Source: Nannochloris sp. 'desiccata' (Eukaryota > Chlorophyta > Trebouxiophyceae > Chlorellales > Chlorellaceae). From it: a stretch of 64,000 bases of DNA. The stretch spans positions 62,001 to 126,000 of the forward strand of contig JAGTXX020000006.1 of assembly GCA_019044685.2 (NCBI GenBank), written 5' to 3'. The translations under genes and the position numbers were made by a program. Under the pieces are notes generated by a model. That model had not been told where the DNA came from, did no database searches, and saw only the letters and a list, made by a program, of their open reading frames with translations. Below, in pieces: positions 9,966 to 20,643 of this stretch (within the stretch, counting starts at the first letter, position 1; every line of letters begins with the position of its first letter).

Positions 9966-12588
9966 TTACACTTCTCCAGACATCACCTGGCAATTTAGCA
10001 ACATCGCTTGCACCTCCACCCAAGCCTCTGCCGCAGTCGGTCTCTTTTTTCTATCACTGTCCAAACACCGTTTAACTAGACTTTTCAATGCCTCAGGTGC
10101 ATGCTCATCATTTTCAGGTAGACTTCGTAACCCACGGCCATGGCACACTGCATCCACAATCTGCTCTTGTCGTTGACCACACCATGCACGAACACCAGTA
10201 TACATTTCCCAAAGAATAACGCCAAATGAGTACATGTCTGTAGCCAAACTTAGTACCCCTTCAGCTAGGAGCTCCGGAGGCATGTGGGAGACAGTGCCGT
10301 AGTGTCTAGTAGACATGGATGCCTCTTGAGCAACACGAGCTATCCCGAAATCAGCCAACTTTGCCACAAAGCCTCGAGGATCTGAAGAATTGGCATTGGC
10401 AGCTTCATTATCATTTTCTTCTTGTTGAGGAGGCGGAGGTGATGTAAGCAAGACGTTATTATACGTCAAATCACCATGGATGATACCTTTGGAATGCAAG
10501 AAACCCAATGCAGATGCAATATCTGCAGCTGTGTAGAGATACTTTGCTAAATCAATCGGAGCTTCAGGGCCTCTCCATTTACGGAACCAGCCGCGGTCGA
10601 GAGCGTCCCCTAGCTTGCCACCAGTGCACAGCTCTTGAACAATCCATACACAATCTACTTCTTGTAAAGGGGCGGTGGGAGCTGACCAATAGCCACCTCC
10701 AGCAGTAGACCCTAAAGCACCAGAAACGTCTGGCTGAACAGCTTTACGCCATCGACAAAAATCAACTGTCTGAACTATGTTTGGGTGATGCAACTCAACG
10801 CTTAATGCACCTTCAATAACAGCACGCTCGACATCTTCCCAATACGAGCTATCTACGGGAAATTCAATAAGTTTTACTGCGACGATAGTGCCACGCCACA
10901 CAGCACGATGGACACGAGCGAAAGACCCACTTCCCAATAAAGGACCTAGCTGCATATCTGTGTATCTCTCAGGTAATACCATTTGATAGGGCAAGAGTTC
11001 TTTGGGAGAGACAGCTGCAAGCCTTGAAGCAGCAGTGGCAATATCCCCTTCTTCTTGATCTTGCAATCTCTTCTTGGGCATGGCAAATGGCTGCTTAGAA
11101 CGGGCATCAACCACACCTCTGGGAGTTTCTCTGTGTGATTCAAAGCTCTGTCGTTTCTGGGAATCCATACTGCTTCTCCTCGACTGACCGTCACCAGCGC
11201 CACTGCCGGCTTTACCAGAGGACGAAGTTGGTGAAGTGCTGCCAGAAGATGTAGCGGATTTGTAAGATGTCGCAGCAATAGAAGTACAACCACCAGCAGC
11301 AGGTGAGCTTACAGGTGAAGCTAGGCTATGCAAGGTTGCAAACCATAAATTGCCGCTGTGAGAAAGATCTGCACCGTCGCCAGCAGTAGTTCCCAACTGC
11401 GTATTGAAAGGAACAAAGCCAGGGATACCAACGGGGGTACTGCCAGCTATAATATCACTTGCAGGACGTAATACAACTCTCAATTGTTGTTGTTGTTGGT
11501 TGCCTTCTCCTTTCCTTTTCAATTGCACTTTTAGTTTGACTGGTCGGCGTGACTGGAGCGCAGCAGGCACATCACGGGCTATCTCTTCAGGATCTACGCA
11601 GGTAAACATATCCCAGAAGGATCTCATATCGTTCGAACAAGATGGGATGGCTATGTTGCCACCTGGAATATCGTCACTAAGGCGGCCATTAAGTTGCTGA
11701 TTCCAATATCTGTTGCCATAAAGTAAAGGCCAACCCTTAACATCCAAATCCAACAGGGCAATGGGATCTTCAAAATCCGATTGCGTGCGTCGTGCAATAT
11801 CACCTAGATGTTGTATCTTGAAAGGAGCACCAAAATTGCCTTGCTCAAGCTCACGAGTTGCGAGCTCAGCAAAATTAACGAGAGTATTCAGTAGATTACA
11901 AGGGAAGCTACGAGGCTTTACATCCAATATGCAGAGAGTGCCATATCTGTGCCCCGTAGAACCAACAAGAGGAGCGCCAGCGTAGAAACGTAGATACGGT
12001 GGGCTCTTAATGAACATATTTTCGGAAAACCGAGCGTCAGTCAAAAGGTCTTCAACAACCAAGACCTCTGGGTTATCGCTAACTTGAATTTTGTCGCAGC
12101 AACTCTGTTTACGATCTGCAGAACGCATCTCCATAGGGCCTGCTACGCTCTTGCACCATTGTTCTTCAGCGTAGCCTAAAGAAACGAGAGCTACAGGCGT
12201 GTGGAAGATTGAGCTCATCAGTCTGAAGGAAGTAATAAAGAGATTTGTTAAAACCCATGGATTTTTCGTGCAACTCCTTGTTTATTTGCTAGTTAACTTA
12301 CTTGGTAATGCAATCGAACCTAAATTCCTCTGGTGTTTTATAAATCGCAAAGCTTTGTAAGAGAGCTAATCGTTCAGGTTCGCTGGCAATTTTTGCAGGG
12401 TCATTCCATGTGGCTATATAATTCTCGTTTATATCAGGCAAGCTCTTTTGGGACTCCGAGGTACTTGACCCTGCTCTTTGACATGGTAAGCCGGGTAAAA
12501 GATTCTCAGATGGATTGCATTGCCTGTTTTGCTGGTCTGAGCTCCGTCTCCGGAGAGCTGCTCCAAGTATTTGATTTAATCGCACCAT
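9966..12588 (-). CDS. GAF-domain TKL (Raf/MAP3K-like) kinase, copy A
   Basis: Predicted sensor kinase: an N-terminal GAF-type domain followed by a tyrosine-kinase-like Ser/Thr kinase domain. Exons are 12302-12588 and 9966-12222, intron 79 bp (GTAAGT...CAG), 847 residues. The start is the ATG in ACCATGG at 12586-12588 because the divergent copy D keeps the same MVR start. GAF-like motifs at about residues 75-250: RFDCITK, TPVALVSLGYAEEQW and LRFYAGAPLVG..GTLCILD. A Ser/Thr/Ala-rich linker follows. The kinase domain is at about 520-840: GSGSFARV loop, IVAVKLIEF, IIHGDLTYNNVLL, LADFGIAR and HMPPELL. The catalytic loop has HGD for HRD and T in place of the usual Lys; this is common in algal TKL kinases, and Asp and Asn are kept. 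The stop codon overlaps a TGTAA. Ligand and substrate are unknown. Confidence 0.85.
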
Positions 12589-12706
12589 GGTGCTTTGATA
12601 AAATAATAGCAGGATGTCGAAACTTTTGGGGTTATACAATTGAAGTGCCGGAAAAAGTGCTGCGGCAGCCAATAAAGCCAATAAAGGTAGGCCACCCAAT
12701 AAAGTG

Positions 12707-12714
12707 AACCGCAA

Positions 12715-12750
<36 letters not shown>

Positions 12751-13251
12751 ATTACAGTCTCTGGCGCAGAAAATGTGCCCTACTGCCAGTAATATTAGCC
12801 ATCTAATAAAGACAATTATTTAGAAAAATAAACAGAGAATCGATAGCTTAGAAAGAGTGTTAGAAAACTAACAAGGAGAAATCTCAACACCTGACGATAT
12901 CGCCGCCAGCTCAGGAACAGAGTAGATCCATCAGAGTGAACTGATGGAACCACACCTTCATCTTCTGATCTTCCTGCTCTGGACACAAAAGAGCCTGGTC
13001 GCCTGCCACGGCGGCTCCGTTTTCCTGAACCTCGAGGCCGGCCACGAGGTGCACCGGTGTAAGGTCCAGAAGGGGGAGTATAGGGTCTTCTATCAGGAAC
13101 ACCAGGGAGAAGAAGGTTATTTGGGGCAAGCCCCATTCGCACAAGGGTTCTGTCGCCAGCAGTAGGCAGCCCTGGGGGGCCCTGAAAGGGCGGTGCAGGT
13201 GCAGGCGCCTGAGGTGAAGTGTCAAAATTTCCCAACACAACCGCAAAGCAC
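12707..13251 (-). mobile_element. 519-bp retroposon-like insertion with 13-bp target-site duplication (unit A)
   Basis: The 13-mer AACCGCAAAGCAC occurs at 12707-12719 and 13239-13251, directly flanking 519 bp that copy D lacks. Copy D has the corresponding uninterrupted site near 23396-23412. Read on the minus strand, the insert holds a Pro/Arg/Gly-rich reading frame ending near 12816, then a short 3' region with TGTAA (plus-strand TTACA at 12752-12756), directly followed by a (TG)n tail of about 16 units. That is the shape of a 5'-truncated retroposed transcript or LINE-like end. No reverse transcriptase is present. It sits in the promoter of kinase A. Confidence 0.65.
12752..12756 (-). terminator. 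TGTAA just before the (TG)n tail of the insert
   Basis: Minus-strand TGTAA followed within a few bases by the (TG)n run, in the expected order of polyadenylation signal then 3' end for a retroposed transcript. Same arrangement in units B and C. Confidence 0.45.
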
Positions 13252-13264
13252 GACTCGTGCTCTC

Positions 13265-13415
13265 GGAGAGATGATCTACAGCCTATTGTATTGCATTTTT
13301 GAAGGCTGCAGTACCTATAATAATGGTACATTGGTCAGCCTCCCGGGCTTTGCCGCTGTTAACGAGGAAAGCCGAGCTGAACATGATGTCTCGCAACAAC
13401 ACTATTGAGGCTTTA
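13265..13415 (+). pseudogene. Remnant of CABIN1 first exon, unit A
   Basis: Similar to the start of the CABIN1 gene at 23420-23580, including GCTGCAGTAC and the stretch encoding PGFAAVNEESRAEHD. The start codon position reads TTG, not ATG. Homology stops after GAGGCTTTAG and the frame soon closes. It is a duplicated piece of the divergent neighbour's 5' end, now decaying. Confidence 0.75.
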
Positions 13416-13530
13416 GTATCAAGATGCTTCTTCGTATAATAGTGTTGCTGTTTTGCAAGCAAATAAATGGCAATTCAAAGAACATTGAAAGGGGAAAGAG
13501 TCTGGAATTGTTTAGGAAATCGGTATTTGT

Positions 13531-16153
13531 TTACACTTCTCCAGACATCACCTGGCAATTTAGCAACATCGCTTGCACCTCCACCCAAGCCTCTGCCGCA
13601 GTCGGTCTCTTTTTTCTATCACTGTCCAAACACCGTTTAACTAGACTTTTCAATGCCTCAGGTGCATGCTCATCATTTTCAGGTAGACTTCGTAACCCAC
13701 GGCCATGGCACACTGCATCCACAATCTGCTCTTGTCGTTGACCACACCATGCACGAACACCAGTATACATTTCCCAAAGAATAACGCCAAATGAGTACAT
13801 GTCTGTAGCCAAACTTAGTACCCCTTCAGCTAGGAGCTCCGGAGGCATGTGGGAGACAGTGCCGTAGTGTCTAGTAGACATGGATGCCTCTTGAGCAACA
13901 CGAGCTATCCCGAAATCAGCCAACTTTGCCACAAAGCCTCGAGGATCTGAAGAATTGGCATTGGCAGCTTCATTATCATTTTCTTCTTGTTGAGGAGGCG
14001 GAGGTGATGTAAGCAAGACGTTATTATACGTCAAATCACCATGGATGATACCTTTGGAATGCAAGAAACCCAATGCAGATGCAATATCTGCAGCTGTGTA
14101 GAGATACTTTGCTAAATCAATCGGAGCTTCAGGGCCTCTCCATTTACGGAACCAGCCGCGGTCGAGAGCGTCCCCTAGCTTGCCACCAGTGCACAGCTCT
14201 TGAACAATCCATACACAATCTACTTCTTGTAAAGGGGCGGTGGGAGCTGACCAATAGCCACCTCCAGCAGTAGACCCTAAAGCACCAGAAACGTCTGGCT
14301 GAACAGCTTTACGCCATCGACAAAAATCAACTGTCTGAACTATGTTTGGGTGATGCAACTCAACGCTTAATGCACCTTCAATAACAGCACGCTCGACATC
14401 TTCCCAATACGAGCTATCTACGGGAAATTCAATAAGTTTTACTGCGACGATAGTGCCACGCCACACAGCACGATGGACACGAGCGAAAGACCCACTTCCC
14501 AATAAAGGACCTAGCTGCATATCTGTGTATCTCTCAGGTAATACCATTTGATAGGGCAAGAGTTCTTTGGGAGAGACAGCTGCAAGCCTTGAAGCAGCAG
14601 TGGCAATATCCCCTTCTTCTTGATCTTGCAATCTCTTCTTGGGCATGGCAAATGGCTGCTTAGAACGGGCATCAACCACACCTCTGGGAGTTTCTCTGTG
14701 TGATTCAAAGCTCTGTCGTTTCTGGGAATCCATACTGCTTCTCCTCGACTGACCGTCACCAGCGCTGCTGCCGGCTTTACCAGAGGACGAAGTTGGTGAA
14801 GTGCTGCCAGAAGATGTAGCGGATTTATAAGATGTCGCAGCAATAGAAGTACAACCACCAGCAGCAGGTGAGCTTACAGGTGAAGCTAGGCTATGCAAGG
14901 TTGCAAACCATAAATTGCCGCTGTGAGAAAGATCTGCACCGTCGCCAGCAGTAGTTCCCAACTGCGTATTGAAAGGAACAAAGCCAGGGATACCAACGGG
15001 GGTACTGCCAGCTATAATATCACTTGCAGGACGTAATACAACTCTCAATTGTTGTTGTTGTTGGTTGCCTTCTCCTTTCCTTTTCAATTGCACTTTTAGT
15101 TTGACTGGTCGGCGTGACTGGAGCGCAGCAGGCACATCACGGGCTATCTCTTCAGGATCTACGCAGGTAAACATATCCCAGAAGGATCTCATATCGTTCG
15201 AACAAGATGGGATGGCTATGTTGCCACCTGGAATATCGTCACTAAGGCGGCCATTAAGTTGCTGATTCCAATATCTGTTGCCATAAAGTAAAGGCCAACC
15301 CTTAACATCCAAATCCAACAGGGCAATGGGATCTTCAAAATCCGATTGCGTGCGTCGTGCAATATCACCTAGATGTTGTATCTTGAAAGGAGTACCAAAA
15401 TTGCCTTGCTCAAGCTCACGAGTTGCGAGCTCAGCAAAATTAACGAGAGTATTCAGTAGATTACAAGGGAAGCTACGAGGCTTTACATCCAATATGCAGA
15501 GAGTGCCATATCTGTGCCCCGTAGAACCAACAAGAGGAGCGCCAGCGTAGAAACGTAGATACGGTGGGCTCTTAATGAACATATTTTCGGAATACCGAGC
15601 GTCAGTCAAAAGGTCTTCAACAACCAAGACCTCTGGGTTATCGCTAACTTGAATTTTGTCGCAGCAACTCTGTTTACGATCTGCAGAACGCATCTCCATA
15701 GGGCCTGCTACGCTCTTGCACCATTGTTCTTCAGCGTAGCCTAAAGAAACGAGAGCTACAGGCGTGTGGAAGATTGAGCTCATCAGTCTGAAGGAAGTAA
15801 TAAAGAGATTTGTTAAAACCCATGGATTTTTCGTGCAACTCCTTGTTTATTTGCTAGTTAACTTACTTGGTAATGCAATCGAACCTAAATTCCTCTGGTG
15901 TTTTATAAATCGCAAAGCTTTGTAAGAGAGCTAATCGTTCAGGTTCGCTGGCAATTTTTGCAGGGTCATTCCATGTGGCTATATAATTCTCGTTTATATC
16001 AGGCAAGCTCTTTTGGGACTCCGAGGTACTTGACCCTGCTCTTTGACATGGTAAGCCGGGTAAAAGATTCTCAGATGGATTGCATTGCCTGTTTTGCTGG
16101 TCTGAGCTCCGTCTCCGGAGAGCTGCTCCAAGTATTTGATTTAATCGCACCAT
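13531..16153 (-). CDS. GAF-domain TKL kinase, copy B
   Basis: Same gene structure as copy A: exons 15867-16153 and 13531-15787, 847 residues, start ATG at 16151-16153. I see only a few amino acid differences from copy A, for example DARY for DARF and NFGTP for NFGAP in the GAF region, and KAGSS for KAGSG in the linker. Kinase-domain residues appear unchanged. Reading frame and splice sites are intact, so it is probably functional. Near identity with A and C implies very recent duplication or continuing gene conversion. Confidence 0.85.
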
Positions 16154-16271
16154 GGTGCTTTGATAAAATAATAGCAGGATGTCGAAACTTTTGGGGTTAT
16201 ACAATTGAAGTGCCGGAAAAAGTGCTGCGGCAGCCAATAAAGCCAATAAAGGTAGGCCACCCAATAAAGTG

Positions 16272-16279
16272 AACCGCAA

Positions 16280-16313
<34 letters not shown>

Positions 16314-16814
16314 ATTACAGTCTCTGGCGCAGAAAATGTGCCCTACTGCCAGTAATATTAGCCATCTAATAAAGACAATTATTTAGAAAAATAAACAGAG
16401 AATCGATAGCTTAGAAAGAGTGTTAGAAAACTAACAAGGAGAAATCTCAACACCTGACGATATCGCCGCCAGCTCAGGAACAGAGTAGATCCATCAGAGT
16501 GAACTGATGGAACCACACCTTCATCTTCTGATCTTCCTGCTCTGGACACAAAAGAGCCTGGTCGCCTGCCACGGCGGCTCCGTTTTCCTGAACCTCGAGG
16601 CCGGCCACGAGGTGCACCGGTGTAAGGTCCAGAAGGGGGAGTATAGGGTCTTCTATCAGGAACACCAGGGAGAAGAAGGTTATTTGGGGCAAGCCCCATT
16701 CGCACAAGGGTTCTGTCGCCAGCAGTAGGCAGCCCTGGGGGGCCCTGAAAGGGCGGTGCAGGTGCAGGCGCCTGAGGTGAAGTGTCAAAATTTCCCAACA
16801 CAACCGCAAAGCAC
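16272..16814 (-). mobile_element. Retroposon-like insertion, unit B copy
   Basis: Same insert as in unit A, 517 bp, with the 13-mer AACCGCAAAGCAC at 16272-16284 and 16802-16814. It was copied with the unit rather than inserted again, since position and ends are the same. Confidence 0.65.
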
Positions 16815-16827
16815 GACTCGTGCTCTC

Positions 16828-16978
16828 GGAGAGATGATCTACAGCCTATTGTATTGCATTTTTGAAGGCTGCAGTACCTATAATAATGGTACATTGGTCA
16901 GCCTCCCGGGCTTTGCCGCTGTTAACGGGGAAAGCCGAGCTGAACATGATGTCTCGCAACAACACTATTGAGGCTTTA
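16828..16978 (+). pseudogene. Remnant of CABIN1 first exon, unit B
   Basis: Copy of the unit A remnant with lost start codon. It differs from A by a G in GTTAACGGGG, a change shared with unit C. Confidence 0.75.
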
Positions 16979-17094
16979 GTATCAAGATGCTTCTTCGTAT
17001 AATAGTGTTGCTGTTTTGCAAGCAAATAAATGGCAATTCAAAGAACATTGAAAGGGGAAAAGGGTCTGGAATTGTTTAGGAAATCGGTATTTGT

Positions 17095-19717
17095 TTACAC
17101 TTCTCCAGACATCACCTGGCAATTTAGCAACATCGCTTGCACCTCCACCCAAGCCTCTGCCGCAGTCGGTCTCTTTTTTCTATCACTGTCCAAACACCGT
17201 TTAACTAGACTTTTCAATGCCTCAGGTGCATGCTCATCATTTTCAGGTAGACTTCGTAACCCACGGCCATGGCACACTGCATCCACAATCTGCTCTTGTC
17301 GTTGACCACACCATGCACGAACGCCAGTATACATTTCCCAAAGAATAACGCCAAATGAGTACATGTCTGTAGCCAAACTTAGTACCCCTTCAGCTAGGAG
17401 CTCCGGAGGCATGTGGGAGACAGTGCCGTAGTGTCTAGTAGACATGGATGCCTCTTGAGCAACACGAGCTATCCCGAAATCAGCCAACTTTGCCACAAAG
17501 CCTCGAGGATCTGAAGAATTGGCATTGGCAGCTTCATTATCATTTTCTTCTTGTTGAGGAGGCGGAGGTGATGTAAGCAAGACGTTATTATACGTCAAAT
17601 CACCATGGATGATACCTTTGGAATGCAAGAAACCCAATGCAGATGCAATATCTGCAGCTGTGTAGAGATACTTTGCTAAATCAATCGGAGCTTCAGGGCC
17701 TCTCCATTTACGGAACCAGCCGCGGTCGAGAGCGTCCCCTAGCTTGCCACCAGTGCACAGCTCTTGAACAATCCATACACAATCTACTTCTTGTAAAGGG
17801 GCGGTGGGAGCTGACCAATAGCCACCTCCAGCAGTAGACCCTAAAGCACCAGAAACGTCTGGCTGAACAGCTTTACGCCATCGACAAAAATCAACTGTCT
17901 GAACTATGTTTGGGTGATGCAACTCAACGCTTAATGCACCTTCAATAACAGCACGCTCGACATCTTCCCAATACGAGCTATCTACGGGAAATTCAATAAG
18001 TTTTACTGCGACGATAGTGCCACGCCACACAGCACGATGGACACGAGCGAAAGACCCACTTCCCAATAAAGGACCTAGCTGCATATCTGTGTATCTCTCA
18101 GGTAATACCATTTGATAGGGCAAGAGTTCTTTGGGAGAGACAGCTGCAAGCCTTGAAGCAGCAGTGGCAATATCCCCTTCTTCTTGTTCTTGCAATCTCT
18201 TCTTGGGCATGGCAAATGGCTGCTTAGAACGGGCATCAACCACACCTCTGGGAGTTTCTCTGTGTGATTCAAAGCTCTGTCGTTTCTGGGAATCCATACT
18301 GCTTCTCCTCGACTGACCGTCACCAGCGCCACTGCCGGCTTTACCAGAGGACGAAGTTGGTGAAGTGCTGCCAGAAGATGTAGCGGATTTATAAGATGTC
18401 GCAGCAATAGAAGTACAACCACCAGCAGCAGGTGAGCTTACAGGTGAAGCTAGGCTATGCAAGGTTGCAAACCATAAATTGCCGCTGTGAGAAAGATCTG
18501 CACCGTCGCCAGCAGTAGTTCCCAACTGCGTATTGAAAGGAACAAAGCCAGGGATACCAACGGGGATACTGCCAGCTATAATATCACTTGCAGGACGTAA
18601 TACAACTCTCAATTGTTGTTGTTGTTGGTTGCCTTCTCCTTTCCTTTTCAATTGCACTTTTAGTTTGACTGGTCGGCGTGACTGGAGCGCAGCAGGCACA
18701 TCACGGGCTATCTCTTCAGGATCTACGCAGGTAAACATATCCCAGAAGGATCTCATATCGTTAGAACAAGATGGGATGGCTATGTTGCCACCTGGAATAT
18801 CGTCACTAAGGCGGCCATTAAGTTGCTGATTCCAATATCTGTTGCCATAAAGTAAAGGCCAACCCTTAACATCCAAATCCAACAGGGCAATGGGATCTTC
18901 AAAATCCGATTGCGTGCGTCGTGCAATATCACCTAGATGTTGTATCTTGAAAGGAGTACCAAAATTGCCTTGCTCAAGCTCACGAGTTGCGAGCTCAGCA
19001 AAATTAACGAGAGTATTCAGTAGATTACAAGGGAAGCTACGAGGCTTTACATCCAATATGCAGAGAGTGCCATATCTGTGCCCCGTAGAACCAACAAGAG
19101 GAGCGCCAGCGTAGAAACGTAGATACGGTGGGCTCTTAATGAACATATTTTCGGAATACCGAGCGTCAGTCAAAAGGTCTTCAACAACCAAGACCTCTGG
19201 GTTATCGCTAACTTGAATTTTGTCGCAGCAACTCTGTTTACGATCTGCAGAACGCATCTCCATAGGGCCTGCTACGCTCTTGCACCATTGTTCTTCAGCG
19301 TAGCCTAAAGAAACGAGAGCTACAGGCGTGTGGAAGATTGAGCTCATCAGTCTGAAGGAAGTAATAAAGAGATTTGTTAAAACCCATGGATTTTTCGTGC
19401 AACTCCTTGTTTATTTGCTAGTTAACTTACTTGGTAATGCAATCGAACCTAAATTCCTCTGGTGTTTTATAAATCGCAAAGCTTTGTAAGAGAGCTAATC
19501 GTTCAGGTTCGCTGGCAATTTTTGCAGGGTCATTCCATGTGGCTATATAATTCTCGTTTATATCAGGCAAGCTCTTTTGGGACTCCGAGGTACTTGACCC
19601 TGCTCTTTGACATGGTAAGCCGGGTAAAAGATTCTCAGATGGATTGCATTGCCTGTTTTGCTGGTCTGAGCTCCGTCTCCGGAGAGCTGCTCCAAGTATT
19701 TGATTTAATCGCACCAT
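17095..19717 (-). CDS. GAF-domain TKL kinase, copy C
   Basis: Exons 19431-19717 and 17095-19351, 847 residues, start ATG at 19715-19717. Relative to A and B it has IIAGSIPVG (I for T) and RLQEQEEGD (E for D) in the linker. Both changes are shared with copy D, so C and D exchanged sequence most recently. Frame and splice sites are intact. Confidence 0.85.
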
Positions 19718-19835
19718 GGTGCTTTGATAAAATAATAGCAGGATGTCGAAACTTTTGGGGTTATACAATTGAAGTGCCGGAAAAAGTGCTGCGGCAGCCA
19801 ATAAAGCCAATAAAGGTAGGCCACCCAATAAAGTG

Positions 19836-20370
19836 AACCGCAAAGCACACACACACACACACACACACCATTACAGTCTCTGGCGCAGAAAATGTGCCCT
19901 ACTGCCAGTAATATTAGCCATCTAATAAAGACAATTATTTAGAAAAATAAACAGAGAATCGATAGCTTAGAAAGAGTGTTAGAAAACTAACAAGGAGAAA
20001 TCTCAACACCTGACGATATCGCCGCCAGCTCAGGAACAGAGTAGATCCATCAGAGTGAACTGATGGAACCACACCTTCATCTTCTGATCTTCCTGCTCTG
20101 GACACAAAAGAGCCTGGTCGCCTGCCACGGCGGCTCCGTTTTCCTGAACCTCGAGGCCGGCCACGAGGTGCACCGGTGTAAGGTCCAGAAGGGGGAGTAT
20201 AGGGTCTTCTATCAGGAACACCAGGGAGAAGAAGGTTATTTGGGGCAAGCCCCATTCGCACAAGGGTTCTGTCGCCAGCAGTAGGCAGCCCTGGGGGGCC
20301 CTGAAAGGGCGGTGCAGGTGCAGGCGCCTGAGGTGAAGTGTCAAAATTTCCCAACACAACCGCAAAGCAC
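19836..20370 (-). mobile_element. Retroposon-like insertion, unit C copy
   Basis: Insert of 509 bp between AACCGCAAAGCAC at 19836-19848 and 20358-20370. The shorter length is explained by the (CA)11 run. Confidence 0.65.
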
Positions 20371-20383
20371 GACTCGTGCTCTC

Positions 20384-20534
20384 GGAGAGATGATCTACAG
20401 CCTATTGTATTGCATTTTTGAAGGCTGCAGTACCTATAATAATGGTACATTGGTCAGCCTCCCGGGCTTTGCCGCTGTTAACGGGGAAAGCCGAGCTGAA
20501 CATGATGTCTCGCAACAACACTATTGAGGCTTTA
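20384..20534 (+). pseudogene. Remnant of CABIN1 first exon, unit C
   Basis: Third copy of the truncated exon, with the same lost start codon and the same breakpoint after GAGGCTTTAG. Confidence 0.75.
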
Positions 20535-20643
20535 GTATCAAGATGCTTCTTCGTATAATAGTGTTGCTGTTTTGCAAGCAAATAAATGGCAATTCAAAGA
20601 ACATTGAAAGGGGAAAAGGGTCTGGAATTGTTTAGGAAATCGG

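Larger units (their letters stand above)
9959..13523. repeat. Tandem kinase unit A (3,565 bp)
   Basis: First of three full direct repeats. It contains kinase gene A, its promoter, a 519-bp insertion with 13-bp flanking repeats, and a remnant of CABIN1 exon 1. The shared sequence begins with TATTTGTTTACAC just after the gene's stop codon side. Confidence 0.95.
13524..17087. repeat. Tandem kinase unit B (3,564 bp)
   Basis: Second full unit, nearly identical to unit A. The main length difference is one fewer CA dinucleotide (15 against 16). Confidence 0.95.
17088..20643. repeat. Tandem kinase unit C (3,556 bp)
   Basis: Third full unit; eight bases shorter than B, mostly because the CA run has 11 repeats. 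Confidence 0.95.

Noticed and set aside
10508..12707. Plus-strand ORFs within the kinase copies
   Set aside because: They are antisense shadows of the kinase exons and introns, with no homology of their own.
12589..12747. Extended N-terminus of the kinase with a hydrophobic signal-like stretch and Cys-Val repeats
   Set aside because: The extension runs into the CA microsatellite, differs in length between copies, and is not seen in copy D, which starts at the same MVR Met.
12816..13331. 171-residue minus-strand ORF repeated three times, looks like a conserved gene
   Set aside because: Its start lies in the antisense of the CABIN1 remnant and its body in the insertion. It is a chimeric chance frame, repeated only because the units are copies.
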